DNA from: Parastagonospora avenae f. sp. tritici 18332-5
Taxonomy: Eukaryota > Ascomycota > Dothideomycetes > Pleosporales > Phaeosphaeriaceae
NCBI GenBank assembly: GCA_022559985.1
Contig: JAFJTR010000023.1
Span: 310,001 to 374,000, forward strand
Length of the DNA stretch: 64,000 bases
Reading direction: 5' to 3'
Part shown: positions 1 to 11,774 of the stretch, one piece after another
Numbering within the stretch: the stretch's first letter is position 1
Layout: each line of letters starts with the position of its first letter
The notes under the pieces: generated by a model
The model's input: the letters and a program-made list of their open reading frames with translations, nothing else
Told to the model about the DNA's origin: nothing
The model's database searches: none
Program-made: the position numbers and the translations under genes

Positions 1-29
1 TTCCGCTTTATGTACCCGCTTACGAGATC

Positions 30-308
30 ATGGCCGATTTACTATTTGCATCGGGGCCGGCAGCATTGATGTGTATCGAGCTTCAGCACAAGCCCTGGCA
101 CGCCAAAGGGTTGAATTCTCGGTGGGATCCTCGTGTACCCCGTGTGGCGAAGATGCTTGAGCAGAATGAGGTGGATTGGCTAGGCGATGTCATCCCAAAG
201 GTTCAAGACGGTGGATTGGAGGAGCTGCAATGGCTACCAATCGTAATTTGGTACAGCCGCAAAGAATATAAACCTGGTTTGTCCACTTGCCATGGGTCGC
301 TTTCCTAA
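30..308 (+). CDS. possible 3' exon of an unidentified gene (5' end outside or upstream)
   Basis: An open frame of 92 codons runs from an ATG at 30 to a stop at 306-308. The part after residue 30 is acidic and hydrophobic in the way of real protein (for example PRVAKMLEQNEVDWLGDVIP). It resembles no family I can name. It may be the last exon of a gene that begins before the window, because only 29 bases precede it. It could also be chance coding. No domain, signal peptide or membrane segment is visible. Confidence 0.25.
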   Translation: MADLLFASGPAALMCIELQHKPWHAKGLNSRWDPRVPRVAKMLEQNEVDWLGDVIPKVQDGGLEELQWLPIVIWYSRKEYKPGLSTCHGSLS

Positions 309-1126
309 AATTGTCCCCTGTTACTTAGTTTCAGTGATGACGACATATTGCTTTGCGTGTTAACAACTTGCAAACTTAATTTCATAAACCCTTTTCCACT
401 GAATCTTTCACCGTTGCTTGACGGTTGTTCTAGTGATTCGCCTGCATGGTTGTGACACGCCCCACTACAGACATCTTGGATGGCCATGCATGATAAGTTC
501 GTTGGCAATTTGTTGCACACTCTGCCAAGGTCACGTACGTGAGCTGCTGACCTCGTCATGTCAGCAACAACGTCTTACTCACGGTACAACAACTGGTGAG
601 CGGCCTGTGCTGACGTGCAACAACTCGTTCGGAGCGGGCTTTGTGATACATGTATTCAAGTCCGTAGTCCGTTGGGTCGGCTCCAGACGACCACCAGTGT
701 AGGCTGTTGGAGCTAGCCCCGGCAAAGAAATGTCGCTTATCGAACCATGAGACCCACGGGCGGTGTGACGGAGGATTCATGAGTTGTGGCTGCAATTCGT
801 CTCCGGGTAATAGCCTAAGCGAAGTGATATGATGCCGTTATGAGGTGGGGTTGATTTAGCCCGAAACTTGGGTCGCCGAAGAACAGCAAGGGGCCATCCA
901 TATCGTAGGTTGCTGTCCGCACACGGCTCATCGCAAGGCTTTCTCGAAAAGTAGAACTAAGACACGATCGAATCTATCGACAATAACGCAACATAGCGCC
1001 TCAACAGAAGCAAGAGATGGAATTGCTATTCCCGTTAAAAGGGCCGGATCTTTTCCGTTGGGAGCATTTCGATAGAAAATGGAGTTCATGTGAGGTCGCA
1101 AATACATTCAGCGTTCGCGGTTCAGA
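309..1126. other. intergenic, no gene seen
   Basis: Short overlapping frames on both strands lack codon bias, plausible splice joins or family motifs. I see nothing supportable between the partial frame and the end of the tRNA deacylase gene. Confidence 0.5.
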
Positions 1127-1897
1127 TCATTGCACCTCGACCTTTGGAGGATTGGTGTCAATCTGGATAGTAACCTGAACGATCATGAGTAAAAATTGTC
1201 CAGACTGGAAACAACGCGGCCTGCTGAGCTGATCTGATGCTTACCGGGCCATCATTGACAAGCGCAACGTCCATCTAAATGGGCGACGAAGTCAGCCAAG
1301 ATGTCGCGTTAGCAATTCATATTTAGCAGGGCGCACCATTGCTGCAAAGACACCGTCTTTAACTTTGCTGGAGTCGTACAGCTCGCCAACTTTGTTGTAA
1401 AACGTCTGGTAAAGGCTCCGTGCTTTGTCGCCACTAGCAGATTGGTGGAAGTCTGGCTTGTTGCCTTTCTTCACAGATGCTAGCAGTGTGAATTGTGAGA
1501 CTGGCCTCGATTAGCAGCGTTGCAGACATAGTGCCTACACCAGCAACGGAGTACACACCGCAAAGTACTTCACCGCCTATGTCCTGGACGCTACATTTCC
1601 ACTGCTCACCGGTTACAAAAGGTTTCAAGCATAGAGAGTGCAAGACCAACACGACCTGGGGGGTCCTTGGAATCGTCGTCCCATAGCTTTGTTTTAAGGA
1701 TTTTGCTGGCCATGGAATCGATGTCCTTCTCGGTATCGTCTTTGGAGACAGCTGCTAGAACAAGCAGGCCTTTGCCAATGGACGAGACCAATTGGCCGTC
1801 GACCGTCACTGAGGCTGACTTGACCCTTTGTATTATAGCTGTGCCCGATTAGGTCTAGACGTGAACGACTGGGTTGGCAGACGAGCTCACTCCTCAT
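1127..1897 (-). CDS. DTD1: D-aminoacyl-tRNA deacylase (DTD)
   Basis: Removes D-amino acids (and glycine mis-charged on tRNA-Ala) from tRNA, a cytosolic proofreading step. Six exons join in frame to 160 residues, the usual family length: 1897-1891, 1838-1651, 1604-1559, 1500-1337, 1274-1245 and 1174-1127. The first exon is only 7 nt (ATG AGG A) and completes the N-terminus MRTIIQRVKSASVTVDG, which fixes the start. Both family signatures are restored only by splicing: CVSQFTLLAS spans the third intron, and VNDGPVTI spans the fifth. These hold the SQ-F/T and GP motifs of the active site. Donors are GTGAGC, GTTGGT (weak), GTGTGT, GTGCGC and GTAAGC. The gene is divergent from NOT3/5 with about 425 bp between start codons. 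The second intron ends on CAG or GAG and its exact borders are the least certain part. Confidence 0.9.
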
Positions 1898-2322
1898 GCT
1901 GGTGGGGTAGCTGCAGCAGTGTCCAATCACGTGGGGGTTGCGAATGGCTTTTGTCGCAAGATTGCAGGACAGACAAATGGGAGCAAAGGAAATGCAAAAT
2001 CGCTAGTAATAGAAAAGCAATGGCCGTCCACTTCTGCTGACACAAGGCTGGTTTCACTGGGAACGCGTCGAAGAAAGGCTGAAGCGCGTCCCGGGACTAG
2101 AGGATCTCCGCCTTGGCGCTCTAGCCGAAGTGGCTCACAGTTACCATGGTCGTCTGAACCTCTCGCGTCAACCGAACCGCAGCAAACAACCCTCCCCCCG
2201 CCCATCTCACCCACGTACACGATCGCGTGCCTGCCAGCCGTCAGGCCACATCACCGCCCCCGCGCGCCTCGAGGACCCCGCCCTACCGAATCGATAGCCC
2301 TCGCGACGAGGCTACACCAGCC
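1898..2322. promoter_or_regulatory. divergent intergenic region between DTD1 and NOT3/5
   Basis: This 425-bp stretch separates the start codons of two divergent housekeeping genes and should hold both promoters. The last part before 2323 is a C-rich leader. I could not assign a specific factor site. A long open frame on the plus strand crosses it but has no protein character. Confidence 0.5.
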
Positions 2323-4386
2323 ATGGCCGCCCGCAAGCTCCAACAGGAGATCGATAAATGTTTCAAGAAGGTCGCCGAGGGTGTGGCGACCTTCGAGAGC
2401 ATATACGAAAAGATTATGCAGACAGGGAACCCTTCACAGAAAGAAAAGCTCGAAGACCAGCTGAAGAAGGAGATCAAGAAGCTGCAACGGTCGCGAGACC
2501 AGATCAAGACATGGGCCGCCATGAGCGAGATCAAGGATAAGAAGCCGCTGTTGGACCACAGGAAGCTCATTGAGACAGTACGCTGAACCGCTGTGCGCTC
2601 ACTACTAGCCTACTGACCACGTGCAGCAAATGGAGCGCTTCAAGGCCGTCGAGAAGGAGATGAAGACCAAGGCATACTCGAAAGAGGGCCTACAATTGGC
2701 ATCCAAGATCGACCCGAAAGACAAGGAGAGAATGGAGGTGGTCGAGTTTCTGCAGCATATGAATGAAGAGCTGGAACGGCAAATAGAGACACTCGAGGCT
2801 GAGGCGGAAACCATGCAAGTCGTGGGGAAAAAGAGCAAGAAGGCGGATGCATCCAAGGCCGAGCGAATAGCAGAAATGGAAGAAACAGTGGAACGGCATC
2901 GATGGCACCAAACTAAGCTAGAGTTGCTACAACGAGCGCTGGAGAACAGCAGCATCGACACCGAGCAGGTCAAAGAGATCGAGGAAAGCATCAAGTACTA
3001 CGTCGAGGAGAACCAGAGTCCAGACTTTATGGACGACGACACAATATACGACGAGCTCAATCTGCAAGAAGAGGAAGTCATCTTTGGCATGGGTGGAGAG
3101 ATGGACCGCGTGTCATCGCAGGACACTCAGTCGATACAAGACGAGACACCCGAGCTCGAAGGCAAGCCATCAGCGCCGAAACCCAAGGTCGCGGAGCCAA
3201 TACAGTCAGGCGCGCGAAGGCCATCGACACAGCTCAAGTCCCCATTACCGGCGTTGGCGACATTACATACGCCGTTACCTGGTGCATCGAGCTCAACAGC
3301 CACGTCCATGAAACCTGCCCCACTACCGACACGGACACCTGGAGAACCGTTGAAGTACGCCTCGGCGGCCGCGGCGGCAGCTGCAAGCGACAAGAATGGA
3401 GTGGGCATTGCTCCTCTGCCACCACCACCGGGAGGATCCGCAGCACAGTCAGGCCTAGCTCCAGCCGGCGCACGGGCAAGCGCAACCACATCGCCAGCGA
3501 CCACACATCCCAAATTGGCACAAACGTCAAGTGAACATGTTCAGCCAGCACAAGCAAGATCTCCCGCTCCAACACCAAGTCACCCCGCAACGGCAGCTGT
3601 CGAAAAAGAAGCGTTGTCACGTGCGGCATCAGCTGAAGACGCTGTTAAGGCAAGCAGGAGGACGCCGGCCCCCGAACGCTTAGAGGAGGAAGGTTCACGA
3701 GCTGCTACACCACCGCTGACGAACGGTGATTCGCATGCAGAAGACGAGGAAGAGGAGTCGGTGTACCACCTGCCCTCCAGCTTGCAAGATCTACTCGATT
3801 CTTTTGAGGCGACGAAAAACGACATCAATGCTTCGGTTTCCAAGCCGCCCGACGAGCGCATGCTAGCCTCTTCCATGGCCGCCGCACCCGACTCGGCGGA
3901 TACAGAAGCCCCACGCCACTACCAGCCACAAAACCCCTACCCGTTCACGCCCGCGCATTACCCGCAGGAGCCGCTGCCCATCTTCGACGACCCTCGACTG
4001 TATGCACGGATAGAAACCGACGCGCTGTTCTATACCTTCTACTATCACCAAGACTCATACCAGCAATACCTCGCGGCCAAAGCGTTGAAGTCGCAGAGCT
4101 GGAGATTCCACAAGCAGTACCAAACATGGTTCCAACGGCATGAAGAGCCAAAAGCAATCACCGAGGATTATGAGCAGGGGACCTACAGATTCTTCGACTA
4201 CGAGAGCACATGGTAAGCACCCAGACCCTATTTAGCACCGTCCACTTGGTCGACCCCTCGGTCAGGTCGTGCCACCCACATGCTTTCATCTGCACGTCAT
4301 TCATTCCTTCGCTAACCCTTGTCAGGATGAACCGCAGGAAAGCTGACTTCCGATTTGCGTACAAATTTCTGGAGGATGAGTTATGA
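2323..4386 (+). CDS. NOT3: CCR4-NOT transcription/deadenylation complex subunit NOT3/NOT5
   Basis: Scaffold subunit of the CCR4-NOT complex, which shortens poly(A) tails and regulates transcription. Three exons (2323-2577, 2627-4212, 4326-4386) give 633 residues. Residues 1-230 are the charged coiled-coil Not3 N-terminal domain, starting MAARKLQQEIDKCFKKV and continuing through QMERFKAVEKEMKTKAYSK after the first intron. The middle (about 250-510) is low-complexity Ala/Pro/Ser linker. The C-terminal NOT box (about 535-633) contains DALFYTFYYHQDSYQQ and, across the second intron, STW-MNRRKADFRF ending ...EDEL. The last 20-residue exon is confirmed because the split Trp codon (TG|G) restores the family's W-M-x-R-K-x-DFRF end. 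Fungi usually carry one Not3/Not5 gene, so NOT5 is an equally good symbol. Confidence 0.95.
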
Positions 4387-6250
4387 GCTACCCAACGGCT
4401 CTCGACCTGATGCTGTGTCTTGGTCACAATAGTTACATTCTGTATCGAGTATCAGGTAGTCATCTAATGGTCCCCTTTTGTGGGCAGATCTCCGTCGGGT
4501 CCGAGGCGCTCTACAGCACGACTATCGCTTCTCACACATGCCATGCTACACTGCGGATGACGCTAATTCAGACGCGCATGCGTAGAGCAATGTACGGTGA
4601 GACAGTCAGGTTCACATATGAGGCTCGTCATTATGGAGGCCCTACTCCGCTCTTTCGGTTGGTTCATTATAGAAATTGCAACAAAAAGAGCGCCGGGCGT
4701 ATTCTGACATAATGTGGCTCAAGCAGCGCTTTTCGCATCATTGGCCGGGCCGCGGGCTAGTCCAACATGGCCCCCATTTCTACAGGCCGCCCAGGCTGAG
4801 GCGCACGGAGCCGCTTGCGAATGGCCGCCTTAGCGAGATTCCTTTCCGCAACGTTCAAGCTTCACTTACGCCCGACAGTAACTTGGTCGGGGATAACCTC
4901 GAACCCCAGCGGTTACAGGTTCAATCATATGCAAGGTCCGGACTCATACTCGTTGTGATCATCGCGCAGGCTAATTGTCCGGCAGGCAGACAGAGCTACA
5001 GCGTGCACATGCGCAAGCAGGCGTTTGATGACGATAACCCAGTGTCAAAAAATGGAACAGCTGCATACAGTGTGCAGCCCACATGCACAAAGCACAATCT
5101 ATGAAATATATTTTCGCGATCAGACGTGCTTCATTCACCGCTGCGTTTGGCGATCCACGCATGCTAAATCTGCCCCGATGCCGCTTAATCGAGATGGCAT
5201 TTACCATATCTGCGGGTACGAGCGCGCAGGATTCCTTTTGGGGTTGGCGTACGTTTTGTGGATCCGACACGCTTGACCTGCAGGTGATCTGTTAGCATGC
5301 CTGCCACGGCCCTGGTAGTCAGCTGGCAGCTACCTAGTCTGGTTGGTCCACGGTAAGTCGAAGCGATCACTATACCTTCTACGACGCGTTGTACTGCAGC
5401 TTTCTGCCTTGGGGAGCGCCCGAGACCAAGGAACGTACATCATAGCGTGCATACGACTGAAAATGCGGTGCATAAGACGGACAAAGGTTCGAACTATGGC
5501 CTCTAGATCTATCCACGTCGCGCTGCGGATCCTTCCCGGACCGGTTTCTCATTGTCACCGCTCTGTCCGCCATCTCATCCCGGTCAGGTTGGACGGTGGC
5601 CTTTACCGTGCCACAAAAGATCCTGACTCCCACGTTCATACAAGACCGTACGTCAGCCCTATACCGATGACTGTTGTGGATACCAACTATTCGGGAACGT
5701 ACATAGCCTCGCTCTATCGATCTACTCAGCTTGGTGTATTCTAAACTCAACTCCAACCGTGGCACGGTTAAACGATCATTCCATTCCTACGATTAGAATC
5801 TCATCCGTCGGGCCTTGCGAAAGCTGCGTCAGACAACGGTATTCGCCTGTTTTTCGACTATGATGCTGGCACCTCAAGATGGGTCTGGCCCATTCGGGCG
5901 TAGTGACACCTCCTCCACGGAAAGATATCTGTAAGTTCAGTTGACTTGTTTAGAACTTGGGGTGGCAGTGATGCCGGAGCATATGATGGAGAACAGGGAA
6001 TTCATATAAGGAGCGAGAGAATGCCTTGATCAACTATCACACCAACTAGGCGCCCTTCACTGACTATTTTAGTTCCCTTCAAGAACTTGAACCAGTCCAA
6101 ATACCTACATATACTGTGCGGAAATCTGCAAGGAACAGCAAGTTACGCAACGTCCCGCCTTTAGTGTCCGCATACCGCCCGCTCTCTGGCTCAGGCACTA
6201 CCCGGCACAAGAAGTCATTGCGCCCAAAGCAGGAACCAGTTTCGCCCGTC
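4387..6250. other. gene-poor region, no gene seen
   Basis: About 1.9 kb with many short random frames and no family motif or convincing splice chain on either strand. The last 200 bp are presumably the promoter and leader of the zinc-finger gene. A GGTTCAATC string near 4918 recalls a tRNA B box, but no tRNA folds around it. Confidence 0.5.
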
Positions 6251-7304
6251 ATGTCTGGTTACGGGGTAAGTTGGCGTTACGACTTGTGTAGTATTCCAAA
6301 CCGCTTACAATAGTCAGTACTCATCAGGTGGCGGTCAAGGCAACTACAATTACGCGACCTCCGCCTATCAAACGGCAGTCCCACAGTACACTCAAACACA
6401 AGTCAACCAGTACTACGCACAATATCAATGCTATCCGCCACAACCATACCAGATCATTCCGGACTACTATGCACAGCCAGTCCACGGTGCTACTGCTGGC
6501 TATCAAGCACCAGTTGCTACAGGAGACTATGAGGGTGCGCAATGGCACGGACACTCTGATCATCTCGACGTAAATACGGGTAGTCCCCAAGGGCCAACAA
6601 GGTGAGACCATTCGGAGCCATCTTTACTACTATGACTAATAAAGACCAGAAGCAACAGCCGCACAAAGTACGCTCCAACCACATCCCTTCACCCACTATT
6701 GACCACACAACTGACAACCTACAAGAACATGGACCTGTGAAATATCCGGCTGCACCTCCTCTGCAAACTTCACACGCCTCGCCGACCTCCAACGCCACCA
6801 ATCCACCGTCCACGGCATGGGCACCCCCGAATTCCCCTGCACAGTTGCCCGCTGCAATCGCGTAGGCGACAAAGGCTTCACCCGCCGCGACCACCTCGTC
6901 GAACACCTGCGCAACTTCCACCACATGGACATTCCCAAGCGCCGCCCCGGGGAGCGCAGCGCCTTCCCCTTTGGCTGGCCCGAGGGCTTCCAGAACCAGT
7001 GAGTATGCGCCGGGCGAAGAAGAGGAGGGCTGATTTTGCGTCTCGCAGACGAAGGGGCGTGCGCAAATCTAGGAGGAGGGGAGGCAGGGCTGTTGGTGGG
7101 ACGGGCACAAGCACGAGAGAGGTTGACACTTCATCGGCTTTGCAGCCGTCGTCTATTGTGCTAGATCATCTAGGCATGCACTTATCGCAGCCTGAGGAGC
7201 AGCCGTTTGCGCTCGGAGACCTGCCTCGGAGAGATACGCAGGGCGAGGGGTCGGGCGTAAATACCGAAGCGCCCGCTGATGACAATCCCTGGAGACTTGT
7301 ATGA
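6251..7304 (+). CDS. C2H2 zinc-finger protein with Tyr/Gln-rich N-terminus
   Basis: Probable nuclear DNA-binding protein of 281 residues, spliced from five exons: 6251-6265, 6318-6601, 6650-6667, 6726-6998 and 7049-7304. The third is an 18-nt micro-exon; without it the frame is lost. All four introns (48-58 nt) have GT-AG ends and several have CTAAT/CTGAC branch sites. Residues 6-100 are rich in Tyr, Gln, Gly and Ala (NQYYAQYQCYPPQPYQ), a prion-like or activation-type segment. Two adjacent fingers follow at about 107-170: CEISGC...FTRLADLQRHQSTVH and CTVARCNRVGDKGFTRRDH...HLRNFH. The spacing and the NRVGDKGFTRRDHL string are typical of Pezizomycotina C2H2 proteins. A basic patch (RRGVRKSRRRGG) and an acidic tail follow. 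No specific orthologue is recognised. Confidence 0.8.
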
Positions 7305-9694
7305 CCCGCCGGGCGTTTGATTTTGGGCAATCTTGTTTTTTTATTTCCGTTCGTTCTTGCGCGCATTCATTTCACCATTCTGTCGTTTTAGACTTCTTTT
7401 TTTGCTTTCAAATCTGCATATATTTTTGGGATTGGTTTGGGCTTAGCATAGCGGTAGGTACATTAGTAAACTTTTTGATTCTTTTGTTTAGTATTACGTT
7501 TTTGCTTGCTTGGTCGTGGACAATCGCGGGAAATGCGCATGGAATTGTGAGCTAGTTTCTTGGGATGGGCATGGCAAAGTGGCTGTGAACATCGATAGTG
7601 GGTCTTTACACTATACGGTATTCACATGTCGATGCAGTAGCCCGCTCAATAGTCCATCATTCTATCAATATTCGAGTCATTCAACATCTGCAACAATGTT
7701 CGACGGGGTGGAAAGTAACATGACCGGTGAAGGATGCGGAGAGAGTGGATCCATAACCGCTGAGGGTGTTGGTGTGTTCGTACAGGATCCTCCACTAGGA
7801 TAGTGCAGGTCTACAGCTTATGCGGGACGCACTCCGCACAGCTGGTATTGGGCGCATGCACGTAGTCGCAACAAACAACGACGTCGTTGTGTGCTGTGCC
7901 GCATACTTGCATTACTTGAGATGGGCATCTCGGCTTGCTAGGCTGCAGGATTCCAGCAATATGGGAGCTGGAATAATTATTGATTGTCGAGCCGGAGCCG
8001 CGGGGCAAATGGATAAATTTAGACGCGGGTGCAAAACCGTTGTGATGCTTGGTAATGGTACTTAATTACGCCGCAGCACGTGCAAAGTGCTTGATTTTAT
8101 GTCCAGTTGAGGAGATGCGAAGCGAGTTTGTTCTGGACGTTGTTATCCGTCTGGCACAGAAACATATCGGTGTTGGGTTATGGGTGTGGCCTTGGAAGCG
8201 GCATAGGTCCCCAGTTTGTTGGCTCGGCCCGAACCTGAGAGTATGGAGACTTGGTCGAGACTGTGGTCGCGTAATTCCCACAAGTGGCATGATGTACACC
8301 ATGAACAGGCCCATGAAGGTCGCTTCGCAAGACCTTACGCATGAGGATAGACTGGCGATGGTGTTGGTGCGGCCGACCCTTGGGCCTCGATAACGGCGCC
8401 TAGCATGAATGAGGAATGCAGCTCGTTGCCAAACATAGAAACGTTCTTCCGTCTGGCGGCCATATAGGTACTTGACTGTGCCTCACCTTGTAGTTGTGTC
8501 CCGAGATCTCTCCTTGCCACGCGGAGGCACAGTTTTGTGCATCACCATCTTGATGGCCCAGCCGTGGGGCCACCCGCTTGAGCCTCCGTCACCTTACCAA
8601 TTTCACTCCAAACATAGAATTGACGTTTTCTGTAAGACAGCCTAAGTTTGCAAATTAGGGCAAGGCATTTTGCGCAAATAAACGGAGCGTTCCTCCGGTC
8701 GCACTGCAACTAGCGCAGTGTTGAGTATCCGAGACCATGTCATCACGGACTGTAATGCGTATGACGACAGCTGTCTTGCTCGCATACTCGGACATCTGTC
8801 ATTACAGGACCCGGCGGCCGTTTGATACGATTACGAAAGCCGACGGGGGCGAGGCTGGAATTGCGGCGAGTCCGCCTTGCTGCGGCCCGGGTGTTGCACG
8901 TGGAAGCCGGCCTGTATGTACATATTTGGATCTGGGATCATGAGAAAACCGGGTCTTAGAAACACCATGAGAAGTGGTGACTGTCAAGGGAGTAGATGAG
9001 GCCGCAGAACTCAGAAGCAAGTCCGGGCACGCTTGTGTAGGAGGAATGGAAGGAATGGCAATGTGGCCAATCAGGGTTTGTGCCTCTTAGCTTACACGCC
9101 GCGGTCTTATCGATAGCCCAAGTGTGAACGCTCAGGAGGAGCGCGCGCTCGCTGTCGCAATGCATCTTTTGACGCCGAAGTCCAAGCACAGAATATGTGT
9201 GATATGGCATCAGCTCGAGAGTAATATGAGGCTCGTCTAACGTCGATCATGGCTAATCTAATGTGCAGTGGCTTGGTCACATGCTCGCACAAAGGGTCAG
9301 TCGAGTGCTGGCGATGACGTGTTAGCGCAAAAAAGCGTTTTGGTCTCCAGACATTTCCCAGACGCGACCCGTAGTTGCTTCACTCTACTCTGCCCACGTC
9401 CTATCACCTTGTCTTCTCTTACCTATCATATCTCTGCTTAGGCCTGACTCATGTCTTTCAAACCTCACATACACAATACATCGAATTTTACAGACTCCCT
9501 GCCGTGGCAATAAAGCGCGCTTATAACTTCCGATCCCCCCCGCGTTTTCAGCATCCGCGAATACTGCAGCCTAGCGGAGAATAACAAGCAAAGTTCTACC
9601 ACAGGAATACCTTGGAACACAACCCAAGAACAACTCTGAGGGTCTACCAACGGTCGCCTCCACAGGATAGCAATCTTGGTATTATTTCTTCACC
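7305..9694. other. gene-poor region, no gene seen
   Basis: About 2.4 kb. The first 200 bp are T-rich, as expected of a 3' untranslated region. Short frames elsewhere show no family likeness. The last 300 bp are C/T-rich leader of the IFRD-type gene. Confidence 0.5.
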
Positions 9695-11173
9695 ATGCGC
9701 GACCTTCGCAGAAGAGCTCTCGAGAGCAACAAGACAGTCTCGCGAAAGACAGCTTCACGCATAGCTTCAGGTGCAACCTCAAAGGCCGGGTCAGCAGCAG
9801 CATCACCCGCACAGTCACGAGCCACCAGCCGCACGCGTGGTAAACCAACATCCGACGAAGAGGACGAAGAAGAGTACTTTAGCGACAGCACAGTATGGAG
9901 GTAAGTCGAGATCACTTTGCTCCTGGGCGTACTGCGCGACGAGTGTCACGTCTTTCAACAGTGCGCTAACTGCGATACGTGTAGTACCAACTCCATCGAC
10001 GGTGTACTGAACAGCGAGGAAATGGAGATGTCCGAAGAGGCTTGGAGAGCCGAGCTCTACACGCGCATTGAACAGATCAGCAATACCAAGCGCAGCAGCA
10101 CCGATGGTCGCATACAAAGCTTGAGCGTCTACGCGCACATCCTCATGAGTCGATACGCTCGGCGCGATGTGGAAAGCCACATAACCGAACTCATTCCTTC
10201 CTTAATTAAGAGTATCAGGCAGGATAGCAGCGAGCGTGAGGCTCTTGTAGCTCTGACAGGTACTCCAGCTTGTGTAATGATTCTTAGAACCGGCTAACAT
10301 TTTGTAGCTCTCTGCGTCACTATCGTCACTCTCGAGTCGGATGATATTTACGACGATGTCGCCAACCAGCTCAAGCGTTCCATCCAGTCTTCCGGGTCTA
10401 TCGAAATCAAAACCAGCGCAATCCACGCTCTTGGTACTGCTGCCTTCTTTGGTGGTGCAGGCGAAGATGAGAAACTCGACATCATGGCCCTCTTCCTCGA
10501 AATCATCGAGTCTGATGGCGGATTGGTGGAAGCACAAGACGATGGTGGCGTCGTCACAGCAGCCCTCCAGCAATGGGGTCTACTTGCGACCGAGATTGAG
10601 GATTTGCAGGAAGAGACTGAGGCTGCTATGGAGGCATTTGTCGACCAGCTAGACAGCGCTGATTCCAAGGTGCAGATCGCTGCCGGAGAGAACATAGCCT
10701 TCTTGTACGAGAAATCATATACTCCCCAGGAAGAGGACGAGGCGGGATCGGAGAAGGACAATTCTGAGGATCCTTCCGAGGATCCGGAATACAACCCGAG
10801 TGCAATAAAGATGGTTAAGCGCTACAATGTCTACAGGAGACCAGATCAGCTACGGCGGACACTGGAAGAGCTTGCCAAGACCTCGAGTCGCCGCGTGTCA
10901 AAGAGGGACAAGAGATCGCTGCACTCGTCGTTTGCGGAGATCAGAAACACCGTCGAGAAGCCAACGCGCGGACCAGGGTATTCTACCGCAATCGACCAGG
11001 AAACTGGTCGCGTGTATGGAAACCGCGGAAAGATGAAGCTCGACTCCGAGGACGTGACAATTGATCGGTGGTGGAAGCTGCTCAGGCTGAATGTGCTGCG
11101 GAGAGTACTGCAAGGAGGTTTGTCAGAGCACCACAGTCAGAACGCGCTGGTGAACCATGCATTGCGGGACTAG
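9695..11173 (+). CDS. interferon-related developmental regulator (IFRD) family protein
   Basis: Armadillo-like protein of the IFRD1/IFRD2 family, linked in animals to transcriptional co-repression and ribosome hibernation; the fungal role is not settled. Three exons (9695-9900, 9985-10259, 10308-11173) give 448 residues. Residues 1-70 are basic and Ser/Ala-rich (MRDLRRRALESNK) followed by an acidic patch (DEEDEEEYFSD). The helical-repeat region runs to about 300, with the characteristic EALVALALCVTIVTLESDD crossing the second intron and IKTSAIHALGTAAFFGGAG. The C-terminal IFRD domain (about 360-448) holds LHSSFAEIRNTVE and WWKLLRLNVLRRVLQGGLSEH. Splice joins AG|T and G|CT keep the frame and restore helix continuity. 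Confidence 0.9.
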
Positions 11174-11774
11174 ATTGGTTACACTGAATCGTAGACGCAA
11201 GACATAGACGGAGAAGTGGTAGACGAAGCTCTTGGCGGCGTCACTAGATCGTCCATACTTGGATTCAGAAAAAGGGTGCAAACAGAGAGCAGAACTTGCT
11301 TCTTACTCCAATTTTTTTAGTCGACTAGAGAATAATGATGGTTGATCCTCGCATCAGTTTCTCAAACTAATCAGCGCACGGATACCAACATTGTGCCCCG
11401 CCTGCCCCTCACCGTCATGGTTGACAGACATTTGCATGTTTACTACGCTCGCATTCTGAGCTCCTTTAGCCTCGCATTGCGAATATGGAGCCTCTGTCTT
11501 CTGCCAATCGGGTCAAAGCAAACGTCAACTGTAACGTAGCTTCTCAACGCGATGATTGAGCAGTCGCGGCTTCTGCAAGGCGGGCTTGGCGCGGGAAGCT
11601 GTAGCTTCGTGGAAACTTCTGGCAGCTTACGATCCCCGACTGAGGCTATTTCTTTCAGCCTCACCCACAATCAATACCTAGTTAAAGCTAGTGATTCTGC
11701 TGCTGCCTTCTTCTGTAGCTTGTAATAGTCCCTCGAAACCCTACTGCACCCACACAAGCTTCAATTGAGTGATC
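11174..11774. other. intergenic, no gene seen
   Basis: 600 bp between the IFRD-type gene and Cyp40, made up of a 3' region and a promoter/leader. No gene or repeat is seen. Confidence 0.5.

Noticed and set aside
1874..2464. Plus-strand open frame of 196 codons before and across the NOT3/5 start
   Set aside because: It overlaps the well-supported NOT3/5 first exon in another frame, is Arg/Ser/Pro-biased and matches no family.
4880..4935. Possible tRNA around a GGTTCAATC string
   Set aside because: No matching D arm, anticodon stem or acceptor stem could be folded.
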